Assembly (NCBI GenBank): GCA_963643205.1
Contig: CAVIJJ010000001.1
Location: forward strand, 124,001-188,000
Source of the DNA: Phil1 sp963643205
GTDB lineage: Bacteria; Bacillota; Clostridia; Christensenellales; CAG-138
DNA: 64,000 nt
Direction: 5' to 3'
This document shows positions 1-8,951 of the stretch, piece after piece (positions within the stretch are counted from its first letter, which is position 1; every line of letters starts with the position of its first letter). The position numbers and the translations under genes are program-made. The notes beneath the pieces were generated by a model. That model saw only the letters and a program-made list of their open reading frames with translations. It did no database searches and was not told the origin of the DNA.

Positions 1-1530
1 GTTTCATGGGAGAGCACGCCTACCATTCAGGACGCGCAGATAAGCACCGATGGTCTTAGCGCAACATTTAAGATGCCCAATGTTCCGGTTGTTATAAAAG
101 CCGAGTTTACCGAAGGCGGGCAGGCAAGCGAGAAATTCTCATTCGTACAGACAGGCGTAAACGGCTCGGTACGAGTATCTAAGGAAAGCGCAAGGGCCGG
201 TGAACCCGTCCTCATTAATCCTAAGCCTTTGAGCGGTTATGAGTACATAGAAGGTACGCTCACCGCGACCGGGCCCGACGGCGAGAGCATAGTACTTACG
301 GAAAATTCTGGCGGCGGTTGGGAATTTACAATGCCGGCGGGAAACGTAACACTCTATGCGGAGTTCAGTAAGGCCGAGATAATAGGCACTGTAAATATTT
401 CTATCGAGAAGTTCACATTGGGACAGGGCTATGTTATAGAGCCTATACAGGTTGACCTTTACAGCAACGACAGCATAGCATCGCTGACCACTCGTTTGCT
501 TGAGGATTACAGCATGGAGTACACGCTTGGTCCAGGCGCAAGCGTAGAGAGTGGATATTATCTGGCGTCAATTACCGACGGCAGCGACCCCGAAGAGAAG
601 ATAAACCCGCCGCAATACATAGTCGATGCCATTGATAAGGATGGCGCGGTGCTTTCGTATACGCGTGACAGCGCAAGCCTTGGAGAATTTGACTACGCAC
701 AGCAGTCCGGCTGGATGTATTCGGTGAATAATGTATTCCCGAATGTCGGGGGTTCAGACTTTAATACAACTACCAATAACGTCGCTTACAAGCTTAAGGA
801 TGGCGATATAATCCGCTGGCAATTCACGCTTTGGGGACTTGGTTCGGATATAGGAGGCGGTTTTGAAGGAGACGAGAGCGAAGGCTCATTCGAAAAATCC
901 TATATAACCGTTGCGAACAGAACCATTGCAACAAGCATGCTTGCCGAGGTTAAGAGCGACTACTCATCCTGGGTTTCGGCGAATGAGAGCACATATAAGG
1001 CGGCAATCAACGCGATGGCGGATCTTACGATATCCGAGGAGAAACTTGAGTCCGCAATTGCGCCAATAAAGAACATGCTTGCCGCGAACAAGGAAGAGTT
1101 CAGGATTATCATATCTAACTCCGCCGCGGCAAACGGCCATAAGATAACGGCCGCAAGCACGGCAAAGGCGGGGGATGATGTTGCCGTTACAGTAACGCCC
1201 AAGGAAGGATATGAACTGACCACCGGCAGCCTTAATGCAAACGGAGTAAAACTGACGAAGAATGGAAGCTCTTATACTTTTGTTATGCCGGCGTGCGATG
1301 TATTCTTAACCGCAAACTTCTGCGAAGAGGGGACCAACCCCACTCCGCTTAAGGGAGACGTAAACGGGGACGGTACTGTGAACATAACCGACGTTATGCT
1401 TATATGCCGCAGCATAATGGGAGACACGAAGCTTAGCGATGATGCGACCACGCTCTGCGATATGAACGATGACGGCAGGATAACCGTTTCTGATGCAGTA
1501 CTTGTCTGCAACAAGATTGCGGGCGAATAA
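1..1530 (+). CDS. Secreted repeat protein with DUF4430 and C-terminal dockerin (5'-partial)
   Basis: The frame is open from the first base, so the N-terminus and signal peptide lie outside the window; 509 codons are visible. Three copies of a bacterial (InlB-like) repeat end in the signature MPxxxVxLxAxF: a partial copy at the start, one around residues 45-120, and one around 365-435. Between them, about residues 130-300, lies a DUF4430-like domain (transcobalamin C-terminal fold) with the typical GWMYSVN segment. The last 60 residues form a type I dockerin with two calcium-loop repeats (GDVNGDGTVNITD and DMNDDGRITVSD). Dockerins bind cohesins, so the protein is probably exported and tethered to a cohesin scaffold or surface partner. 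The next gene also has a DUF4430-like domain, so they may work together. Ligand unknown. Confidence 0.85.
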   Translation, partial: VSWESTPTIQDAQISTDGLSATFKMPNVPVVIKAEFTEGGQASEKFSFVQTGVNGSVRVSKESARAGEPVLINPKPLSGYEYIEGTLTATGPDGESIVLTENSGGGWEFTMPAGNVTLYAEFSKAEIIGTVNISIEKFTLGQGYVIEPIQVDLYSNDSIASLTTRLLEDYSMEYTLGPGASVESGYYLASITDGSDPEEKINPPQYIVDAIDKDGAVLSYTRDSASLGEFDYAQQSGWMYSVNNVFPNVGGSDFNTTTNNVAYKLKDGDIIRWQFTLWGLGSDIGGGFEGDESEGSFEKSYITVANRTIATSMLAEVKSDYSSWVSANESTYKAAINAMADLTISEEKLESAIAPIKNMLAANKEEFRIIISNSAAANGHKITAASTAKAGDDVAVTVTPKEGYELTTGSLNANGVKLTKNGSSYTFVMPACDVFLTANFCEEGTNPTPLKGDVNGDGTVNITDVMLICRSIMGDTKLSDDATTLCDMNDDGRITVSDAVLVCNKIAGE

Positions 1531-1594
1531 CAACAGATATTTTGGCCCTTTAGCAAGGCCATAATATAAAAACCCCGGAAAGGAAGGAAAAAAG

Positions 1595-4500
1595 ATGAAG
1601 AAAAGAGTATTGGCATTGCTGCTGGCACTTATGATGGCGCTTTCGATACTGCCGGCGCTGGCGGTAGCCGAAGGCAGTCAGCCGGCAACTACGCCAGACG
1701 ATGTGCAGACTCAATCTGCAACTGAGGAAACACCATCCTCTGAAGAAATTATTACCGTACCTTTGGACGGACAGACGAACTATTCTGATCCCGCCCAGAT
1801 AACGGTTACGAGCGATAACACTCGTACCGGAGCCAGCACAGGTAAAGTGAAGATAAAGGCGGATAAGGCGTGCGTACTGTACTACACCACCGCTCCCACA
1901 ACCGAAGACTGGCCCGGCAATCCTACTGATGATGATTTTGATGCCGGAACTTGCTGGCCGTTTACTCAGGTTGGCAAGGATACCGTGCACACCTATACGG
2001 TTACGGAGGAAAACGTAAATGAGGAATTTTATCTGAATATTACGGATATCGCCTCTAGCGATGCGTGCAATGTTTGGATCATAGCATCCGATGCCGAAGG
2101 CACAATCGACACCGGCGCAATCAAATCTATACTGCTTGCGGCGTATGACGGATCTGTTGTAGAACAGGAAAAAGCCAGCGTAAAGGTATATTTCACCTTC
2201 TATGATGGCAAAAATTATAAATTCCCTGTTGGTAGAATGGAAGTTACCGCTGTTGAGGGCACTGCTGAGAAATACGGCCTTGAGAACGCAGCGGATGGCC
2301 ATACTGTCGGCGGTCAGGACCACAGCGTAAAAGCAGGACAGGTAAGCGTGCTTGACGCGCTGCTCTGTGCGCATGAGGCTGTTTATGGCTCTAGCTTCAC
2401 CAAGAGCACAATGAGCAGTTACTTTGGCGGAAGCAGCAGCTTTGTATCGAAGATATTCGGCGTAAGCGGCGGTATTGGTTTTGCAGTAAACAATACCTGC
2501 CCTGTAGGCCCGAAATGTGACGGATACGCTGTTAATGAAGCTACGCTGAACGAAGGCGATGATGTATATTTCTTCGTTTATGGAGATACGTACTGGGGAG
2601 ACTATATAAGCTATTTTGATAAAAAGTATGTTGAAGTAGATACAGGCGTGAATGTTACCCTTATTCTTAAGGGATCATCCGCTATGGAATCTATGTGGTA
2701 TGCCCCCGGCTCTGATACTCCCGCAAGTACAACGCTTCAAAACATAGCCGGCGCTGAGATTGATCTGCTCGATCCTGAGAACGGTTTCTCCTTTGGCGAT
2801 TCTCTTGGCCAGACTGACGAAAATGGTAATATTACATTTAAGTTCACTAAAGCCGGAACCTACTATGTATCCGCGATTGGAGCAGCAAGCGATGAAAGCC
2901 CCATAACCGGACCTTGGTGCGAAATAGTAGTAAAAGAGGCTGTACCTACTGCGAGCGACCTTAATGGCATGCTTATATATAACGGTACAACCTTGAACGA
3001 TGCGGCTGTTATATTAAAGAACAGCACAGATACATGGACAACCGCTAATGTTTTTGCTTTTAATACGTATGAGTACGATCTTGGCACCATTTCCGGCACA
3101 AGCAATCAGCTTCGCTTTAAGCTTAAACTTGCCGATGGCTCCAAGGCTACATTGTATTATACTTATAATGGCAGGGAACTGACCAAAGATGCTACCAAGT
3201 CGAGCATCAATGCGGCATGGATAAACTGCCTCACTCCCGGCAATAATGTGGTAAAGGTCGTTGTAACTCCTCCTACAGGCAGCGGTCTTGCGGAAAAAAC
3301 ATATACCATAAATGTAAAGTATAAGCCGGTTCTTAGCAGTCTTAGTGTATTTGCTAACAACAAGGAAGCTTATCTTGATCCTACATTCAAAAATACGGTG
3401 ACTGAGTACAGCGTGGATATAAGTGATGCTGTAGAAACGTTGCTTATAAACGCGACGCCGTCGAATACATCCTGTACCGTAACCTACAATGGCGGGGAAG
3501 ACAACAACGTAAATATTAAGGATATCGATAGCGTAGTTGTTCGCGTTGAAAAGGACGGCGCATATAATGAATATATTATAAAGCTGAATAAGAAAACCGC
3601 TTATACAGCACAAATAGTAACTTATCCTACCAACGCATCTTCAAGGTTGCAGGATTCAAAAGGTGCTATACTAACGCCTAATGATGACGGGATATATGAA
3701 GAATTGCTTCCGGGCAGTGAATATACTTGGGTTGTTACGTGCAAAGGCTATGTTTCTAAAACTGGCAAGTTCACCGGCCCCGAACAGTTGTCTGCCGGTA
3801 CGGTAGATGTTATTCTTTCAGCTGCCCAGTCTTCCAGTCTGCCTAATTATTCGGGCGAATGGCCCACCTTCAGGAACAGCGATAAGAACAACGCTCTTAC
3901 GAGCACCGCAACTCCTGTAAGCAGTGATGAGGCAGAACTTAAGTGGGCGCAGAAGTACGGATCCGGTTGGTCCGCAGCTCCCAGCATACCCATAATTGTT
4001 AATGAGAGAGTTTACTTCCTTAGCGGTAAGCAGATTATCTGCGCTGATAAGGAAACCGGCGAAACAATAATGACCGGCAATCTTAATGGCAGCGCAGGCT
4101 TTAGCACTAATTCCCTTACCTACGGCGAAGGCATGATATTCGCGCAGGTGGGCAGCGGCGTAATCCAGGCATTCCGCGCGGATACGCTTGAAAGCCTGTG
4201 GGTAACCGAATCTATAGGCGGGCAGACTATATCTCCCATAACCTATTATAATGGATATATTTACACCGGAACCTGGAAGGGTGAAACTGCCGTGCAGAAC
4301 TTTGCCTGTTTCTCGGTAACCGATGAAGATCCTACGAATACGCTTGAAACTAAGTACGCTACCTGGCTTATACCTCATGCGGGCGGTTACTATTGGACCG
4401 GTGCCTACGTGAATAACACTTGTGCTGTGTTTGGTTCCGATGACGGCACCAGCGGCAGTACCAGCCCCACGGCTACGCTGTACTCCGTAAATTCCATAAC

Positions 4501-5320
4501 CGGCAGCATTATAGACAGAATAGACGATATAATCGGCGATATCCGCAGCTGCGTAGTTTATAATAACGGCCGCGTCTACTTCACCACTAAGGGCGGTTAT
4601 CTCTACTCAGTAGGTCTTAACTCAAACGGCACGTTTGATCACGACTCTGTTAAGTATATCTCTATCGGCAGCATGTCTACCAGCACCCCTGTTATATATA
4701 AGAACAGGCTGTATGTTGGTTGCTCCGGTAAAGGCTATGACTGGGACGGTGACTCCGGCAGCGGCATAGCGGTTGTTGATGTTTCAGGCGGCAAGCTTGA
4801 TATGATCTACAAGGCTTCCACTCCGGGTTATCCGCAGGCCGGCCCGCTGGTAAGCACTGCTTACGAAAAGAGCACAGGTAAGATTTATGTTTATACCACG
4901 TATAACAACAATCCCGGCGGTATTTACCTGATAGTGGACAGCGTAGGACAGACCGAGCCCAGCGAGAATAACGGAGATCTGTTTATTCCCGATCAGAAGC
5001 AGTATTGCATAAGCACCATCTGCGCGGACAGCGACGGTACTCTCTATTACAAGAACGACTCCGGCTACATATTTGCCGTAAAGAGCAACTCCACCGTGCC
5101 TAAGGTAGAGTCCGAGGATAAGGATACCTCTTGGCCGGGCGGCAAAGTGTTTGGCGATAACACGGTAACCTCCGCTGTTCCCTCAACTTCCGATGTTACC
5201 ATAACGGCACCTACAGTGGAAATGCCTGTTACCGGCGGTGAGGACAGCCTGCTGCCCATAGCGATGCTTATTGCCGGTGCTGCTGTGCTGCTCATAATTA
5301 GGCGTATGAAAAGGGCCTGA
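1595..5320 (+). CDS. Wall-anchored surface protein: DUF4430-like, cadherin-like, PQQ-propeller domains, sorting signal
   Basis: 1241 residues, starting 7 bases after an AAGGAAGG site. Residues 1-26 are a signal peptide (KKR, hydrophobic core, ALA cut site). Residues about 200-345 resemble DUF4430. Residues about 450-670 hold two cadherin-like beta-sandwich modules (the second with NTVTEYSVDISD). Residues about 750-1190 are a PQQ-type beta-propeller with blades such as ADKETGETI. The C-terminus is MPVTGG, a hydrophobic helix and RRMKRA, which is a sortase signal of LPXTG type with Met in first place. The protein is therefore probably covalently attached to the wall. It lies 64 bases after the dockerin gene, and a strong terminator follows. 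Propellers of this kind are often structural or ligand-binding; no enzyme motif was recognised. Confidence 0.85.
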   Translation: MKKRVLALLLALMMALSILPALAVAEGSQPATTPDDVQTQSATEETPSSEEIITVPLDGQTNYSDPAQITVTSDNTRTGASTGKVKIKADKACVLYYTTAPTTEDWPGNPTDDDFDAGTCWPFTQVGKDTVHTYTVTEENVNEEFYLNITDIASSDACNVWIIASDAEGTIDTGAIKSILLAAYDGSVVEQEKASVKVYFTFYDGKNYKFPVGRMEVTAVEGTAEKYGLENAADGHTVGGQDHSVKAGQVSVLDALLCAHEAVYGSSFTKSTMSSYFGGSSSFVSKIFGVSGGIGFAVNNTCPVGPKCDGYAVNEATLNEGDDVYFFVYGDTYWGDYISYFDKKYVEVDTGVNVTLILKGSSAMESMWYAPGSDTPASTTLQNIAGAEIDLLDPENGFSFGDSLGQTDENGNITFKFTKAGTYYVSAIGAASDESPITGPWCEIVVKEAVPTASDLNGMLIYNGTTLNDAAVILKNSTDTWTTANVFAFNTYEYDLGTISGTSNQLRFKLKLADGSKATLYYTYNGRELTKDATKSSINAAWINCLTPGNNVVKVVVTPPTGSGLAEKTYTINVKYKPVLSSLSVFANNKEAYLDPTFKNTVTEYSVDISDAVETLLINATPSNTSCTVTYNGGEDNNVNIKDIDSVVVRVEKDGAYNEYIIKLNKKTAYTAQIVTYPTNASSRLQDSKGAILTPNDDGIYEELLPGSEYTWVVTCKGYVSKTGKFTGPEQLSAGTVDVILSAAQSSSLPNYSGEWPTFRNSDKNNALTSTATPVSSDEAELKWAQKYGSGWSAAPSIPIIVNERVYFLSGKQIICADKETGETIMTGNLNGSAGFSTNSLTYGEGMIFAQVGSGVIQAFRADTLESLWVTESIGGQTISPITYYNGYIYTGTWKGETAVQNFACFSVTDEDPTNTLETKYATWLIPHAGGYYWTGAYVNNTCAVFGSDDGTSGSTSPTATLYSVNSITGSIIDRIDDIIGDIRSCVVYNNGRVYFTTKGGYLYSVGLNSNGTFDHDSVKYISIGSMSTSTPVIYKNRLYVGCSGKGYDWDGDSGSGIAVVDVSGGKLDMIYKASTPGYPQAGPLVSTAYEKSTGKIYVYTTYNNNPGGIYLIVDSVGQTEPSENNGDLFIPDQKQYCISTICADSDGTLYYKNDSGYIFAVKSNSTVPKVESEDKDTSWPGGKVFGDNTVTSAVPSTSDVTITAPTVEMPVTGGEDSLLPIAMLIAGAAVLLIIRRMKRA

Positions 5321-5422
5321 TAAGTGTTAAAAACGGGGGAGAGGATTTTATACCCGACCCCCGTAAGAATTTGGCGCGATTGTTTATAGCTGAAAAGCGG
5401 AAATAATACGCAGCCTGTAATT

Positions 5423-5479
5423 AAATCCCCATGCTGAGGCTTCTGTTGGACCGGAGGGCCGCGGCATGGGGATTTTTTT
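5423..5479 (+). terminator. Rho-independent terminator after the wall-anchored protein
   Basis: A 12-bp perfect stem (AAATCCCCATGC at 5423-5434 with its complement at 5464-5475) is followed by seven T. The loop is unusually long, 29 nt, and G-rich. It ends the + strand transcript of the two surface genes. Confidence 0.8.
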
Positions 5480-5482
5480 GCG

Positions 5483-5513
5483 AAAAAATAAGCCCCGCCG
5501 TGAAGCGGGGCTT
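5483..5513 (-). terminator. Rho-independent terminator of glyQS
   Basis: A 9-bp GC-rich stem (AAGCCCCGC / GCGGGGCTT) with a 6-nt loop is followed on the minus strand by a T run (complement of 5483-5489). It lies 20 bases past the glyQS stop and nearly abuts the opposing terminator. Confidence 0.8.
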
Positions 5514-5532
5514 AGCTTAGTGGGTTATTTAA

Positions 5533-6924
5533 TTAAAAGTCGCATTTCTGCTCTATGTAAGCGCAGAGCTGATCGATGGGCATACGAACCTGCTCCATGG
5601 TATCACGATCACGCACGGTTACGGTGCCGTCCTCAAGAGTATCGAAGTCAACCGTTATGCACATGGGGGTACCTATTTCGTCATGGCGGCGATAGCGCTT
5701 GCCTATGGCGCCGGAATCATCATAGTCCACCATAAACTTCTTTGAAAGCATGGCATAAACCTCGCGGGCCTTGTCGCCAAGCTTGTTCTTCTGAAGCGGC
5801 AGAACGGCGGCCTTGTAAGGAGCGATTGCAGGATGCAGATGCAGAATGTTCCTCATGTCGCCGTTTTCAAGCGTTTCCTCATCGTAGGCATCGCAAAGCA
5901 GCATAAGCATCATTCTTTCTACGCCTACGGAGGGCTCTATAACATAAGGCACATACTTTTCGTTGGTGAAAGGATCGGTATAGCTAAGATCCTGACCAGA
6001 CTGCTTGGCGTGCGCGTTAAGGTCAAAATTGGTGCGGCTGGCAACGCCCCAAAGCTCACCCCAACCAAACGGGAATTTGTACTCAATATCCGTGGTGCCG
6101 TTTGAATAATGCGAAAGCTCGGCCTTTTCATGCTCTCTCAGGCGCATATTCTCTTCCTTTACGCCAAGGGAAAGCACAAACTGCTTGCAGTGCTCTTTCC
6201 AGTATTTATACCAGTCCATCTCGGTACCGGGCGCGCAGAAGAACTCAAGCTCCATCTGCTCAAATTCACGGGTACGGAAAATGAAGTTGCCCGGGGTTAT
6301 TTCGTTGCGGAAGGATTTGCCGATCTGGCCTATGCCAAAGGGAATTTTGCGGCGGGTTGTACGCTGAACGTTTTTGAAGTTAACGAATATGCCTTGCGCC
6401 GTTTCGGGGCGGAGGTATATCTGGCTGGCAGTATCCTCGTTAACGCCCTGGAAGGTTTTGAACATCATGTTGAACTTACGAATGGAAGTAAACTCGCTCT
6501 TACCGCACTCGGGGCAAACAATGCCCTTTTCGGCAATGTAAGCGGACATCTGCTCATGAGTCCAGCCATCGGGATGAACATCCTCAAGGCTGTTCTTTTC
6601 AGCGTATTCTTCAATAAGCTTGTCCGCGCGGAAACGCGCCTTGCAGCTCTTGCAGTCCATAAGGGGGTCGTTGAAATTAACAACATGGCCGCTGGCTACC
6701 CAAACTTCCGGGTTCATCAATATGGCGGAGTCAAGACCAACGTTGTATTCGCACTCCTGCACGAATTTGCGCCACCAGGCCTTCTTTATGTTGTTTTTCA
6801 TCTCCACGCCAAGCGGGCCGTAATCCCACGCGTTGGCAAGGCCGCCGTAAAGCTCGGAGCCTGCAAAGACAAAACCGCGGTTCTTGCAAAGCGCAACTAT
6901 TTTGTCCATACTATATCCACTCAT
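5533..6924 (-). CDS. glyQS: Glycyl-tRNA synthetase, single-chain alpha2 type
   Basis: 463 residues, the usual length for the dimeric class II enzyme that charges tRNA-Gly in the cytosol. It shows the family core RPETAQGIF, the motif-2 region EFEQMELEFF and two Cys pairs (CKSCK and CPECG) as in zinc-bearing members. The C-terminal third, from about residue 350, is the anticodon-binding domain (LHPAIAPYKAAVLPL). The start is ATG with AGGAGG nine bases upstream. It is a single gene, divergent from miaB, with its own promoter and terminator. The 146-base upstream gap is too short for a standard glycine T-box leader and I see no T-box sequence. Confidence 0.97.
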   Translation of the reverse strand: MSGYSMDKIVALCKNRGFVFAGSELYGGLANAWDYGPLGVEMKNNIKKAWWRKFVQECEYNVGLDSAILMNPEVWVASGHVVNFNDPLMDCKSCKARFRADKLIEEYAEKNSLEDVHPDGWTHEQMSAYIAEKGIVCPECGKSEFTSIRKFNMMFKTFQGVNEDTASQIYLRPETAQGIFVNFKNVQRTTRRKIPFGIGQIGKSFRNEITPGNFIFRTREFEQMELEFFCAPGTEMDWYKYWKEHCKQFVLSLGVKEENMRLREHEKAELSHYSNGTTDIEYKFPFGWGELWGVASRTNFDLNAHAKQSGQDLSYTDPFTNEKYVPYVIEPSVGVERMMLMLLCDAYDEETLENGDMRNILHLHPAIAPYKAAVLPLQKNKLGDKAREVYAMLSKKFMVDYDDSGAIGKRYRRHDEIGTPMCITVDFDTLEDGTVTVRDRDTMEQVRMPIDQLCAYIEQKCDF

Positions 6925-6971
6925 TAGGTATATCCTCCTAAAAATTTATAACGATCTTTTCAATCCTGAAT

Positions 6972-7000
6972 ATGATACCATAGGCAGGCTGTTTGTTCAA
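6972..7000 (-). promoter_or_regulatory. Candidate sigma-A promoter for glyQS
   Basis: On the minus strand TTGAAC (7000-6995), 17-bp spacer, TATCAT (6977-6972), 47 bases before the glyQS start. Four of six and five of six consensus matches. Confidence 0.5.
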
Positions 7001-7009
7001 GTTCAAGTG

Positions 7010-7039
7010 TTGCTAAAACACAACAATAGGGGATATAAT
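7010..7039 (+). promoter_or_regulatory. Candidate sigma-A promoter for the miaB-mutSL operon
   Basis: TTGCTA (7010-7015), 18-bp spacer, perfect TATAAT (7034-7039), 37 bases before the chosen miaB start. It would drive the operon through the gene ending at 16013. Confidence 0.55.
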
Positions 7040-7076
7040 ATAGTGTCTGTAATTATGCATATAAGAAAGGATGCGT

Positions 7077-8474
7077 ATGAGAAAAGATAATTCAGTGCCG
7101 CAGGCTGAGCTGGAAAGCGCGCGCCTGGCGGCGGAAAGAATAAACAAAAATCTTGACGGCAGAAAGCCCACGTATTTTATAGAAACGTACGGCTGCCAGA
7201 TGAACGAACATGATTCGGAGAAGATGGCAGGCATACTTGAAAAGTGCGGCTATGTCCAATCGGCCGATAAGTTTACGGCAAATGTTATATTTTTTAATAC
7301 CTGTTGCGTCAGAGACCACGCAGAAAAGAAGGTATTCGGAAACATCGGTGCCCTGAAAAAGGTTAAGGACGAAAATCCGTCTACCATAATAGGCGTTTGC
7401 GGCTGCATGATGCAGCAGAAAGAGGTTGCGGATAAGCTTTTCAAGCGTTTTCCGTATCTTGACATAGTATTTGGCACAAATGAGCTGCACATGCTGCCGA
7501 ATCTCCTTGAAAAGGTGCTTAACGGAGAGCGTGTTGAGCTTGTGCGCAGCATGGACGGCGAAATTGCCGAGGGACTGCCTGTAAAGCGAATAGACAGCGT
7601 ATCTCAGTTTGTAACCATAATGTATGGCTGCAACAATTTTTGCTCATACTGCATAGTGCCTTATGTACGCGGTCGTGAAAGATCACGGAGTGTGGAGAGC
7701 ATAATAAACGAGGTAAAAGAGCTTGCCGCGAATGGGGTTAAGGAAGTAACGCTGCTTGGGCAAAACGTCAATTCATATTACAGCGAAGCGGATAATGCTG
7801 ATTTCCCCGCGTTGCTTAGGGCTGTATGTAAGGTGGACGGCATAGAAAGGGTTCGCTTTATGACATCGCATCCCAAGGATCTGTCAGACGGGCTTATAAC
7901 GGCTATGGCAGAGGAAGAAAAGGTATGCCCGCATATACATCTGCCCGTGCAGTCCGGCAGTGACAGGATATTAAAGCTTATGAACCGCCATTACAACAGG
8001 GAAAGATACTTTAGCGAGGTGGAAAAGCTGAAAAAGGCTGTTCCGGAGGTTGAGCTTACCACTGATATAATTGTCGGCTTCCCGGGTGAAACCGAAGAGG
8101 ATTTTGAGGCAACACTCGATTTGGTTGAGAAGGTTGGCTACAGCGCAGCGTATACTTTTAAGTATTCTCCGCGTACCGGTACGAGTGCGGCCAAAATGGA
8201 AAACCAAATCAGTGAAGATGTTAAGAAAGCCAGACTGCAGAAGCTAAACGATACAGTCGCGAAGGGCCTTAAAGCCGGGAGTGAGAAGTATATAGGCAAA
8301 GAAGGCGAAGTGCTTGTAGAGGGCTGTGACCATCGCGGCGAGGCCATGGCATTCGGCAAACTGCCCTGCTTCAAAATGGTTTACTTTAAGGGCGATGAAA
8401 GCATGATCGGCAGCATTCGCAGGGTTAAAATAACGGGAATAACTAAAAATTCACTTATAGGTGAACTGATATAA
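7077..8474 (+). CDS. miaB: tRNA (N6-isopentenyladenosine-37-C2)-methylthiotransferase MiaB
   Basis: A radical-SAM methylthiotransferase that adds the 2-methylthio group to i6A37 in tRNAs reading UNN codons. The N-terminal UPF0004 domain carries the three cluster cysteines (YGCQMNE, NTCCVRD, GVCGC). The radical-SAM triad CNNFCSYC is near residue 185, and a TRAM RNA-binding domain fills the last 65 residues. I place the start at the second ATG (7077) because AAGAAAGG then has six bases of spacing; the ATG at 7071 directly touches it. The enzyme that makes its substrate, MiaA, is encoded four genes downstream in the same operon. RimO at 26542-27840 is a paralogue acting on ribosomal protein S12. 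Confidence 0.97.
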   Translation: MRKDNSVPQAELESARLAAERINKNLDGRKPTYFIETYGCQMNEHDSEKMAGILEKCGYVQSADKFTANVIFFNTCCVRDHAEKKVFGNIGALKKVKDENPSTIIGVCGCMMQQKEVADKLFKRFPYLDIVFGTNELHMLPNLLEKVLNGERVELVRSMDGEIAEGLPVKRIDSVSQFVTIMYGCNNFCSYCIVPYVRGRERSRSVESIINEVKELAANGVKEVTLLGQNVNSYYSEADNADFPALLRAVCKVDGIERVRFMTSHPKDLSDGLITAMAEEEKVCPHIHLPVQSGSDRILKLMNRHYNRERYFSEVEKLKKAVPEVELTTDIIVGFPGETEEDFEATLDLVEKVGYSAAYTFKYSPRTGTSAAKMENQISEDVKKARLQKLNDTVAKGLKAGSEKYIGKEGEVLVEGCDHRGEAMAFGKLPCFKMVYFKGDESMIGSIRRVKITGITKNSLIGELI

Positions 8475-8489
8475 GGAAGGGATAATAAA

Positions 8490-8912
8490 ATGATACTTGA
8501 TAAGGCACGTGAACTTGGAATTGCTTTGAGTGAATCGGATGAATTTATCAATATGACGCGTACGCGCGAGGCTATGGAAGCTGATGAACAGCTGATGAAC
8601 AACCTGAACGAATATAATTCCATGCAGGAGCAGATAGCTAAACTGCTTGCGGCGGAAGGCGATAACAGGCAGGAGATTCAGAATATGTCTCGCGATGTTG
8701 AAAGACTGCACGATGAATTAATCGCTAACGAAACATTCTGCGCAATGCTCGGTGCGCAGGCGGAATTTCAGCTGCTGATGAAGCGCGTTAACTCCATAAT
8801 AGGTATGTGCATCGGCGTTGAGAAAAACTGCGAAGAGTCGGACAACTGTGATGACGGCGAGGATGAAGGCGGATGCAGCGGCTGCTGCGCGAATTGCTCC
8901 GGCTGCCATTGA
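8490..8912 (+). CDS. YlbF/YmcA-family protein with Cys-rich C-terminal tail
   Basis: 140 residues. Residues 1-105 are a helical YlbF/YmcA (Com_YlbF) domain. In Bacillus, YlbF, YmcA and YaaT form a complex that carries iron-sulfur clusters and steers RNase Y processing, competence and biofilm decisions. The last 35 residues are acidic and hold eight cysteines (107, 114, 120, 129, 132, 133, 136, 139) in a CxxCCxxCxxC arrangement ending in His, well suited to bind a metal cluster. GGAAGGG precedes the start. It lies 15 bases after miaB and 39 before mutS. The family call is good; the cluster-binding role is inferred. Confidence 0.85.
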   Translation: MILDKARELGIALSESDEFINMTRTREAMEADEQLMNNLNEYNSMQEQIAKLLAAEGDNRQEIQNMSRDVERLHDELIANETFCAMLGAQAEFQLLMKRVNSIIGMCIGVEKNCEESDNCDDGEDEGGCSGCCANCSGCH

Positions 8913-8951
8913 GTAATATAAAATAAAGCTGAACCATTAGAGGTAGAAACT

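Noticed and set aside
1550..2374. A 274-codon minus-strand frame across the start of the wall-anchored protein gene
   Set aside because: The + strand product has a clear signal peptide and domains in this stretch; the minus product is Arg/Cys-rich noise typical of a shadow frame.
6109..6927. A long open frame (272 codons) antisense to glyQS
   Set aside because: It is the mirror of a highly conserved synthetase, has no ribosome binding site or recognisable domain, and such antisense frames are common in codon-biased genes.
6925..7076. Possible glycine T-box leader for glyQS
   Set aside because: The divergent gap is too short and contains promoters for both genes; no T-box core or specifier stem was seen.
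8790..8909. Reading the Cys-rich end of the YlbF gene as a separate metallothionein
   Set aside because: It is in frame with the YlbF domain and has no start or ribosome site of its own.
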